Source of the DNA: Phlegmacium glaucopus | Lineage: Eukaryota > Basidiomycota > Agaricomycetes > Agaricales > Cortinariaceae | DNA length: 15,654 bases | Direction: 5' to 3' | NCBI GenBank assembly: GCA_015039465.1 | Contig: MU130358.1 | Location: 108,704 to 124,357 of the forward strand | Shown here: positions 6,150-13,114 of the stretch, in pieces | Position numbering within the stretch: position 1 is the stretch's first letter | How the letters are laid out: each line of letters opens with the position of its first letter | Translations under genes and position numbers: made by a program | Notes under the pieces: model-generated | What the model was told of the DNA's origin: nothing | The model's database searches: none | What the model saw: only the letters and a program-made list of their open reading frames with translations

Positions 6150-8772
6150 ATAGTGGCCTCATCTATCTGGATGTCAGCGGACCAGTTCAGTTCTTGAACT
6201 GTTTCATCTTTCATCGGGGGTGTAAAACTATATATGGTTATAAAACATGTAGATGAAAGGAAATACTTAGTACTCACGCATCGCCATAATATGAGCATCG
6301 GATTCAGCAGTTTTCTCATAGTATTGATTGATCTTCTCCATGGCCGCGTCTATAGCATCTTGAAACGGTGCTGCTTCTGGTTGTTCTTGTTGCTTTTCCC
6401 AAGTTGTATATAGCTTTTCAAGGGCAGGGACAGCGTTGCATAACATTGGGACAGTGGATGAGGAAAATGCTTGTTGAGCTTTCTCAGCAGTCTTGTATCA
6501 AAAGTAAGCATAGTTTCAAAGATAATAGAGAGTGCTCACAGCAAGAAGGTTTGTGAAGGTCTGTACATGACCCCATTCAGCTGTGGAAAGGTGCAAGCTA
6601 TCAATCTTGCGACACTTTTCCAAGCTCTCTTCACCAGCCAGACAGCCCATCTCATACACAAATGTGTCAACACTCTACAAAGAGGTATCAGCCTTTCTGT
6701 TCACCTGACAGGCAAGGAAAGCGCTTACCAAACGACAGCTTAGGGCCTGCTTGATCATAGCATAAGTTGAACCCACCAAACTTTCATGTTGAGTAAAAGT
6801 TGGATGGGCATGGTGCCACCTCGCCGTTGGATGGTCTTGAATAATTCTTTACATTGAGATGATGATCGCTCCTTCAGATAGCTAAGCATCAGATTCAATA
6901 GAGGATAGAAAGTAACCCACCTTGACAACAATTGCACAAATTAAGCCAATCTCATCACGATCAGTGCCAAGAGTGACTGGTACATGCTCATCCAGCGCAT
7001 GTGGGTTGTAGTATTTGGCTTTGCTGCGGGCGGCTATGAGTGCTTGTGTTGCTAAGTTGATGATATGGGCGAGACATCTAAGGTGGATTGAGTCATGAAA
7101 TAAATGAAATAAATACTGATCTATACTCACCAAATATGGCCCCTTTTGATATTGAAAGCATTACCCGACTTTTGGTTATACCGCTTGGCAAATTCCTCCA
7201 TCATAGTATTATTATTTGTTGCATTGTTGCAAGTGACGTGGCCAATCTTGGATCCAATTAGCATTGTTATATTCAAGGCGGTGGAATTCTAACCTTCTCA
7301 ATGATCCCAAGGCGTTCACATGTCTTGAATAAGGCCTGACCAAGGCACTTGCCGTTATGAGCTGTGTTCATGTGCGTGAAACCAAGGAGGGTGTTCCGGA
7401 GCACCCATTTGTTTGGTTCAAACTATTCAATCCAGTGACCAGTGACAGCAAAGTAGCTGTCGGTGTTGCTAGCCTGCCATGCATCGCAGGTCAAGTTGAT
7501 CTTGCCAGAGACTAACTTGCTCTAGATATGGGCACATAGAACATGGAAGGTCGATGGAGAGATCCAGATCACGTACATTGAGCCTCTCTTTGAGGATGTG
7601 CATTTGTGCCTGGAAGAGCGAAATGATTTCGGCTCGTGTCTGCTGCCTGTTTGGAATCTTGACCTCACGGGTTGCCTGCACAGCAATCCAGATCATCTCT
7701 TGAAATGCTGGGTGTTTGAGGGCTTGAATGGGCTGACATTAGCTCAGATTAGCAGTAGAATATAAACAATCAGGAAGGGACTTGTCACGTACCTGGTCAG
7801 TCTGTACAAGCCATTGAATAGCTGCGTCTCGGAAAATTTTGTCGGAGTAGGGGCTAGGTTTGTCGCCTGGTTTCACTGGCTCGAAGTGTTGGTCAACGCG
7901 ACCTTGGTGAAGCTTCGCCACAGCTGCCACCTCAGCAACCTTCTGCGCCGCTGAATCTTTGGGGAGCATTGAGAGGAAGCCAGTTGACTTTGCCCACTTC
8001 TCATATTCTGTCTGTTGCTTTGGTTAGATAATGGCAAACTCAATGTACAGAAGTAACACACCCTGTGATAGGCTTGTAAATGTCTATGCAATGATGAACA
8101 ATTGTCGCTGAGGCCACTCAGCAAGTAGCCCTTATGTTTCCTAGAGTAAATGAAAGAAGGTAAAATACAAACATTTACGAAGACTCACTTGCAAATATTA
8201 CAGTGTCACCTCTTCTTCTTGCCATGCCCATCCAAACCAAAAGGTTCACTGAAGAAATACTTAATATCTGCAGTGGGATCAACCTTCATTATTCTTGCAT
8301 GATTTTCACTGATGTCGTTAACATTCACATCATGGTACATTCCATCTTCATTTGTTACTAGATCATCTAAGATTGGGACTAATGAAAGCCTAGAATTTTC
8401 AAAATCTATTAGTAACATACCATTTGCCTTTGCCTTCCGCTTCTTTTGCTTTTTCTTTTGTTTGCCGCCACCTTCGATGGAACTATCATCATCAGATGAG
8501 ATAATGATGTGGCGTTTTCTCGTTGTAGAGATGGATTCTTGGTCATCAGTGTCTTCATCGGTATTGGAAGACACTTGTCGAGTCAATGCAGGTAAGGGGC
8601 TTAAGGGTGGGAGAGATGGAGAAGGTGAAGGTGCCTCAAGACGGGCAGTGACGGCTGCAACCGCAGCATGTTGAAACGCAAGTGGTGCTTTCTCACCATT
8701 GTTGATATCCACAAGTTTGGCGGTGGGTCGTGTGATCCGGGGTTGACGCGGTATGTCCATTGATAATGACAT
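6150..8772 (-). pseudogene. hAT transposase with BED zinc finger, multiple lesions
   Basis: Exons that join in frame: 8772-8189, 8140-8062, 8017-7793, 7732-7577, 7521-7294, and one from 7246, with introns of 44-60 nt (GTGAGT, GTGTGT, GTACGT, GTACGT and GTTAGA donors). The N-terminus is low-complexity with acidic DTDDQES and basic KQKKKQKKRKAKA, a probable NLS. A BED-type finger spans exons 1-2: HCNIC, then SSLHRHLQAYH. Later hAT landmarks are LTCDAWQASNTDSYFAVTG, TLLGFTHMNTAHNG, HVTCNNATNNNTMM, CLAHIINLATQAL, YYNPH, KAQQAFSS and KTAESDAHIMAM. Lesions: TGA at 8208-8206 where Trp is expected before HCNIC; TAG at 7425-7423; frame breaks near 7145 and 6778 and probably 6217. The C-terminal hAT dimerisation region is not found. 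Known role: cut-and-paste transposition in the nucleus. This copy is dead. Confidence 0.88.
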
Positions 8773-8866
8773 AACAACTCGGAGCTTATCTGTGGGAAAG
8801 ATATGTCTATTATGGTAATGTTATAAAGGAATGATCCGACTATACAGTTTCAAGCCACTCAAGCCG

Positions 8867-9000
8867 GGGCCTGAGCTGCGGCTCAGGGCCTGAAAATACT
8901 GAAGCCCAAGCCGTGGGCCGTTCAAGCCCTACTTGACGGCCTGTGACGGCTTAGGCTACCGTGGCTCGGCTTGGCTCGGCCTGAGAGCTCAGGCCGAGCC
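8867..9000. repeat. Subterminal hairpins of the hAT element
   Basis: GGCTCGGCCTGAG and its inverse CTCAGGCCGAGCC are separated by AG (8973-9000). A related hairpin, GGCCTGAGC, TGCG, GCTCAGGGCC, lies at 8868-8890. Further GGCTCGGC and GACGGCCTGTGACGGC repeats lie between them. In hAT elements such subterminal repeats are typical transposase-binding sites; that role is inferred here. Confidence 0.6.
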
Positions 9001-9013
9001 TTTAACATCACTA

Positions 9014-9564
9014 ATTGGGTCATCCCACTCCTCCCTCTCATTCTCATCAGACGGAATGACTATAGCTGGGTCTATAGCCAAGAAGAACCCAAAATACAGT
9101 AATGGCAAAGTCGATTCCTGGGAGACAGCCACTGGCGCCGTTACCTCGTCAATTAAGACTGGTCATCTGTGGTCTTTTCACCAACTGACCCAGACATGGC
9201 CATTGTCGTTGGATCGAGGGGCAACCAACCAGTCAAGGGGAATTCACCTGAAGCGGAGGTGTAGAACATATGTGGACATGGCCATTCCTATTTTACTGCG
9301 CCTGCAATCGCCGTCTACAGATCCGACGGCAAGACAATTACTATGCAAGGCATTGATAGACGTCTTTATGAATACGACCCAACCAACATCCAGTCTCAAC
9401 TGAGGTATACTGAGATTTACAATGTCAAGGCATCGAATGTCGCATACTGTCCGCTTGACCCTGAGTTGTTCATCGTTGGTCTCGAGGATGGGCCTCTCGA
9501 AGTCACTCTAGGATCAACCATAATTCAACTTAACCCCTCATACAAGGTTGTTACTCACGATTGA
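9014..9564 (+). pseudogene. Broken WD40-like gene fragment
   Basis: Starts abruptly at the hAT end with HSSLSFSSDGMTIAGSIA and GKVDSWETATGAV (frame 2), the shape of one WD40 blade. The frame then shifts near 9153. Frame 1 continues WSSVVFSPTDPDMAIVVGSRGN, again blade-like, meets TAG at 9262-9264, and goes on with FTAPAIAVYRSDGKTITM, DRRLYEYDPTN and NVAYCPLDPELFIVGLEDG to TGA at 9562-9564. The two frames and the internal stop mean decay, or one unrecognised intron. The N-terminal part is missing, presumably displaced by the hAT insertion. WD40 proteins are scaffolds for protein complexes; the specific family is not recognised. No paralogue lies in the window. Confidence 0.5.
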
Positions 9565-9575
9565 TGATATAACCC

Positions 9576-9970
9576 AGTACTTTACCCTCCCCCACACATT
9601 CCGAGCGGGTCCGAGTGGGTCCGAGCAAGTCCGAGCAGGTCCGAGCAATCCGAGCAAATTCTGACCAAATTCCAACCAAATTCCAACCAAATTCCGAGCA
9701 ATCCGACCAAATTCCAACCAACTTCTGACCTCATTTAGGGTTAGGTTAAGGTTTGGTTAGAGTCTATTTAGCGTTAGGATTAAGGTTTATTTAAGAGGTT
9801 AGGGCAGTATATTGATGCTAGGTGGTTATAATGAATTTGATGCTAGGTGGTTATAATGAATTTGATGTAAAATTGGTTGGAATATGGTTGGATTCTGCTC
9901 GGATTCTGCTCGGAGTTCGCTCGGACCTGCTCGGACCCACTTGGAATGTGTGGGGGAGAGTAAAGACCTC
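9576..9970. mobile_element. MITE with ~28-bp terminal inverted repeats
   Basis: A 395-bp element. The left end reads AGTACTTTACCCTCCCCC and the inverted right end GAGGTCTTTACTCTCCCCC; both continue ACACATTCC. Degenerate TCCGAGCA/GGTCCGAGC repeats extend the symmetry inward for about 100 bp on each side. Outside, ATATAACCC occurs at 9567-9575 and 9971-9979, a target duplication of 8-9 bp. That length, with a possible C at the outer end, suggests a hAT-mobilised MITE. There is no coding capacity. The centre holds TTAGGGTTAGG-like sequence and a 25-bp tandem duplication. Confidence 0.85.
9814..9863 (+). repeat. 25-bp perfect tandem duplication inside the MITE
   Basis: Two identical head-to-tail 25-bp units (9814-9838 and 9839-9863), each beginning GATGCTAGGTGGTTATAATG. 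Identity of the copies implies a recent slippage event or a conserved internal feature of the MITE family. Confidence 0.95.
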
Positions 9971-9979
9971 ATATAACCC

Positions 9980-10114
9980 TCCATCCAATTCTAGATCCCT
10001 TCTGAATCTGATCACCTTTCGTTTGAGCCAGGGATCCAGAATGACATTGTTATCCAGATTAGAGGAACAGCCTACTGGCAGGTCCGAAGGATGAGAAGTA
10101 GTCCATATTCTGCT
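9980..10114 (+). other. Short unassigned stretch between MITE and mariner
   Basis: This is the sequence into which both small elements inserted. One frame reads FEPGIQNDIVIQIRGTAYW, which is protein-like and lies downstream of the WD40-like relic, so it may be a further exon of it. The evidence is weak: no motif is recognised and no splice sites were confirmed. Confidence 0.25.
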
Positions 10115-10116
10115 TA

Positions 10117-10723
10117 CAGCTGTTCTCATATCTGTAGACATTTTCAACTTTTTGCATTGTGCGCCTTTATTTGTGACAATCACCCAAACATAGTAATGGC
10201 TGGGATTAGTAAGACTCCACTTGCTCCTCTAAGCTCCAACCCTAGCCTTCTCCTCGTCGGAGTCGTCACTATGTAACCGAGACATTCCATTCACTACCCC
10301 ATTCTAGAAAGTCTTCTCAACAGTGATGGAGTAATCACTTACATTGACCTCAAGCGATGTAAGAATTCTTTGGCGTCCCTTTTCTAGAGGACATTTGATG
10401 ACCTGCCCCATTGATAACCAGAGCCGTTGCACATGTTGCACAGTGCGCACTTTGATTCCCGTTGCATTCTCAACATCTGCTGGTGTCAGGCCTCTGTCCA
10501 ACATAGTAATAACGAGCTTTTTCTGCTCTTCCGGTATAAATCTGTAGTTGCCCATGGTAACTTTGGTAAGGAGTCAAGGGTTCAATTACATATGGTAACA
10601 GGCGCTGCTTACAACTACTCCACTGTGGAGACCGAATCGTAATATTACCCATATAGGCTAAGTTTGTAAGCAAAGGTGCACAATGTAAAGTTTCAAAAAT
10701 GTCTACAGATATGAGAACAGCTG
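10117..10723 (-). mobile_element. Internally deleted Tc1/mariner element
   Basis: A 607-bp element with terminal inverted repeats of about 50 bp: the first 28 bases at each end (CAGCTGTTCTCATATCTGTA and on) are identical, followed by similar sequence including CATTGTGCGCC / CATTGTGCACC. Both ends abut the dinucleotide TA (10115-10116 and 10724-10725), the classic Tc1/mariner target duplication. Only the N-terminal transposase exon remains inside; full-length relatives are usually above 1.2 kb, so the catalytic DDE/D part has been lost. Confidence 0.88.
10304..10555 (-). pseudogene. N-terminal exon of a Tc1/mariner transposase (helix-turn-helix)
   Basis: The start MGNYRFIPEEQKKLV is at 10555. 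The 71-codon exon ends at 10343 with SLEVN and is followed by a GTAAGT donor at 10342-10337; the reading to a stop at 10304 is intron. The segment LVITMLDRGLTPADVENATG and IKVRTVQHVQRLW forms a homeodomain-like HTH, followed by PLEKGRQRILTS, the GRP-like linker region to the second DNA-binding helix bundle. A plausible branch and acceptor (TTACTAATCCCAG) lies near 10205 on the minus strand, but only some 10 codons follow before a stop. The product, if made, could bind the element ends but could not cut DNA. Confidence 0.75.
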
Positions 10724-10841
10724 TAATCCATACATTTTCCCACTTGTTCGAGTTCTCTAGCGAAACTGGATCGAATGCATATTATTGAAATGAATTTCAT
10801 GTTTTACTTGTTTTGATGACGCCTCTCGAAGTACGAATTAT

Positions 10842-10897
10842 ACATAGCCTGAGGGCCATTGCTTGCATGGCATTTACGAGTCCCTCCATAACTAGGG
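10842..10897 (+). repeat. 56-bp direct repeat, copy 1
   Basis: Begins ACATAGCCTGAGGGCCATTG and ends CTAGGG. It matches 11091-11146 with a single visible difference (CTAGGG against ATAGGG). The 193 bp between the copies hold a small plus-strand frame at 10972-11088 (MAVEVWKKMREG start) of unknown nature. Confidence 0.95.
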
Positions 10898-11090
10898 CGT
10901 CACACTCATGCATTAAGAAATCCTATTATATTTTATTCTTGATAAATTATAACCGGCAGCGGTTAGTGTAATGGCTGTTGAAGTTTGGAAAAAGATGAGG
11001 GAAGGAATGCCTATGACCGCAGCGTTACTAAAAATAGAACACGGTGTTTGCCGGCGCATTAAAATCCTGGTGGAGACCGCTCCATAAAAG

Positions 11091-11146
11091 ACATAGCCTG
11101 AGGGCCATTGCTTGCATGGCATTTACGAGTCCCTCCATAAATAGGG
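11091..11146 (+). repeat. 56-bp direct repeat, copy 2
   Basis: Second copy of the repeat at 10842, 249 bp downstream start to start. The bases before it (CTCCATAAAAG) resemble the CTCCATAA inside the repeat, so the duplication may have arisen by microhomology. Otherwise the pair could be minimal terminal direct repeats around a 193-bp unit. Confidence 0.95.
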
Positions 11147-11497
11147 TGTTTCTTTCTAGAAGTTTGATAATGGCCTGATAAATGTCAATGGTCAGTGATG
11201 ACTAAAAATGAAGACATGACATCATGAAGAACAATTACCCGATCATTTGATTGCAGCGGCAACATGCACCTCTTGAAATTGTTCATTAGTATTCACTATC
11301 AATTGTTGTTATGGGGTGACAGACTGTTACTAATGTTGTTTCTCCTTTATGTATAAAAGTAGCTAGAAAGCACCAGCGCGTTAAGCATCTGGTGGATTTG
11401 CCCTCTTCCTTTCTTTCCCAAGTTTCATCGCTCTGAGTTGGCACATTTCCTTGAATTGGCATTTCAAGTGGAGTTGCTTTGCTTCACTCGGTTCAAT

Positions 11498-11780
11498 GAG
11501 GTATTAAATGCTGAAGGGGCTTACCTTTGTTCTGTGTAAACCAAGAATATTAAATCCTTTAGGGACTTGTCTTGGTGAGCATGGATATTAAATCCATCTT
11601 GTCAGAGTCTGAGGATACACTCTTGTACTATTAAGCTGTTTCATAGTCTGCCTCAGGGACTTTAATCATTTGTTGTGGATAGTCAAAGAATATTAATCCC
11701 TAAAGGGGCTTATCTTTGTACTACCAAAATTGGTTATCATATAGACAAAGGATATTAAATCCTATAGGGACTTGCCTTTG
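11498..11780 (+). repeat. Array of five ATATTAAATCC stem-loop repeats with covarying stems
   Basis: Copies: A 11498-11528, B 11540-11576, C 11581-11597 (short), D 11684-11718, E 11746-11780. The core is ATATTAAATCCT..AGGG.CTT. Outer stems pair differently in each copy: B ACCAAG/CTTGGT, D CAAAGA/TCTTTG, E CAAAGG/CCTTTG, A GAGGTA/TACCTT (one G-T pair), C ATGGAT/ATCCAT. B, D and E also contain an inner pairing, CCTTTAGG, CCCTAAAGGG and CCTATAGG. Confidence 0.8.
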
Positions 11781-11902
11781 TTCTATCAAAAAGCACTATA
11801 TAATAGTCTAAGAAATTGGACTATAAACTTGTTATCAGAATCATAGTCTAGAGAAATTTGGACTTTAAACTTGAATCATAGTCTAGAACATTTGGACTTT
11901 AA
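11642..11902 (+). repeat. ATAGTCTA...GGACTTTAA repeat family
   Basis: Four related units: 11642-11666 (ATAGTCTGCC..GGGACTTTAA), 11803-11830, 11843-11871 and 11877-11902 (ATAGTCTAGA..TTTGGACTTTAA). AGTC and GACT at the unit ends are inverted; in the second unit the arms extend to ATAGTC/GACTAT. They interleave with, and follow, the ATATTAAATCC stem-loops. Confidence 0.75.
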
Positions 11903-12038
11903 AAAGTGTATTGTTGTTTTATTCAAGAGTATACTGGTTATACTTTCAAGGAAACACAAAAACAGAGTTTGTTGGTCATTAAAGTTACTGGTTTCTGGAT
12001 TTGTTGTAGACAAAATCCTAAAAACGGTAATCCTTTGA

Positions 12039-12275
12039 TTACCTTACAAAGCAAATTCAAATCATATCACCGCAAGTGAGAGTGCGAATGAAGTTGGTAC
12101 CCACGAGGCATCTGCATATACTGCAAAGTTGTTAAATCGCAAAAATAACCAGTTTATGAACCTAGAGGCTATATGGATCCTATCAGCAGTCTCATATGGT
12201 TTGTATGTTCAACAGAAAGGTCATAAGAAACTAAATGTCATATGTTGTTATTGTCAAGCTGCAGGATTCAGTTAG
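12039..12275 (+). pseudogene. Copia-like gag relic with degenerate zinc knuckle
   Basis: A 78-codon open stretch bounded by stops. It reads ASESANEVGTHEASAYTAK, then LLNRKNNQF, then KKLNVICCYCQAAGF before TAG at 12273-12275. The linker composition and CxxC followed four residues later by the usual His position (here Phe) resemble the end of a Copia gag up to its CCHC knuckle. With His replaced and a stop inside the knuckle it is non-functional. The identification rests on composition and one partial motif, so it is tentative. Confidence 0.35.
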
Positions 12276-13114
12276 TTCATATAAACAAGAAATCAACAAA
12301 ACAAACTCCCTGGGGCCCAAGCAACATTTTTTGTCATCTGGGCACCATAGCTCCTCAGTCCAAGTGGTGTTTTTACTAAATTATATGCAGGGTGGTAGTG
12401 GTAGTGGGTGAACAACTAGGAGCAAAGTTGAACTTACAGATAAGGAATTTGATGCCATGCACAGACCATATTTAGGGCTGGCCTGTTGAACTCAGGGGGG
12501 GAATTTTTAGAAAATTCCAAAATGGTAAGTTGTTGGAGAGTCACAACAAATATTGCATTTTCTGTTTGTTGGCACTTTGTTTTTGAAATGCATAGCAGGC
12601 CAGAAATTTAAATAGCTATGATTTTGGCACTTAAAGTTAAAATAAAGCAAGGGCTTCATAGTAGCAGCCTATATTTCTAATATTGATTGCTCTGTATATA
12701 TTTTTGAGCCCTGCAGGTCGCCAAATAGCACTGATTAGAATGGAAATTCCCCTGCCAAAAGCAGCCAAATTTTTTTAGGCCATCCCTTATGAACTATTGT
12801 CCGATCAGGTCACACATCACAGCCCTTCGTGAACTTTTGAACTATTGGCATAACGCATCACAGGCCATGAACAAGTGGTTGACAAGGTACAGTATAGACA
12901 AAATATATTATCTGTTTTTGAAAGAGCACTATCCCTGGTCATGGCCGAACATTCAAACTTCAGATCAAAAGCTGTCCATTTTATTTGAAATTCTGGTTGA
13001 AGGAATAAATAATTAACTGGAGTTTGCAAGAGGTTCACATGATAGTGTATCACTATCATTGAGTGGCGTTGTCACCGATGACAGAAAAGGTCAGTCTGGA
13101 TTAACTATTAAAGA
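12276..13114. other. AT-rich intergenic stretch without recognised genes
   Basis: Both strands lack convincing coding sequence. A 75-codon plus frame at 12789-13016 (MNYCPIRSHITAL start) shows no motif I recognise and a composition expected of AT-rich non-coding DNA. A perfect palindrome lies at 13040-13058, close to the P450 3' end. Confidence 0.5.
13040..13058. repeat. Perfect hairpin downstream of the P450
   Basis: TGATAGTG, loop TAT, CACTATCA: 8-bp arms, 57 bp past the P450 stop codon on the minus strand. It would lie in the 3' UTR. It may be chance or a 3'-end RNA structure. Confidence 0.6.

Larger units (their letters stand above)
6019..9013 (-). mobile_element. Decayed hAT DNA transposon, truncated by the Gypsy LTR
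   Basis: The 5' end on the minus strand is at 9013, reading TAGTGATGTTAAAG, which fits the (C/T)A(G/A)NG start of hAT terminal repeats. Subterminal GC-rich hairpins follow (8867-9000), then about 100 bp of leader, then a transposase gene starting at 8772. The other end is not in the window: sequence stops at the Gypsy LTR (6018). The probable 8-bp target duplication next to the right end would be 9014-9021 (ATTGGGTC), but its partner is outside. Between 6019 and 6129 I see no coding sequence. Confidence 0.75.
11147..12038 (+). other. Probable LTR and leader of a decayed Copia-like element
   Basis: There are no long reading frames. TATAAAAG at 11352-11359, in TTTATGTATAAAAGTAGC, is a good TATA box. 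Some 130-430 bp later lies an array of stem-loop repeats, then a second short repeat family. Beyond 12039 comes a gag-like reading frame. This order (TATA, structured leader, gag) suggests LTR-leader sequence. No second LTR, primer-binding site or clean boundary was found, so the assignment is tentative. Confidence 0.35.

Noticed and set aside
8312..8674. Plus-strand 120-codon frame
   Set aside because: Antisense shadow of the first hAT transposase exon.
9735..9745. TTAGGGTTAGG as an interstitial telomere
   Set aside because: Less than two repeat units inside a delimited MITE; not an array.
11828..11842. TTATCAGAATC as a Copia primer-binding site
   Set aside because: Only loosely like the initiator-tRNA type TGGTATCAGAGC and placed inside a repeat unit.
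12789..13059. Small frames on both strands upstream of the P450 stop
   Set aside because: AT-rich, overlapping on opposite strands, no recognised motif.
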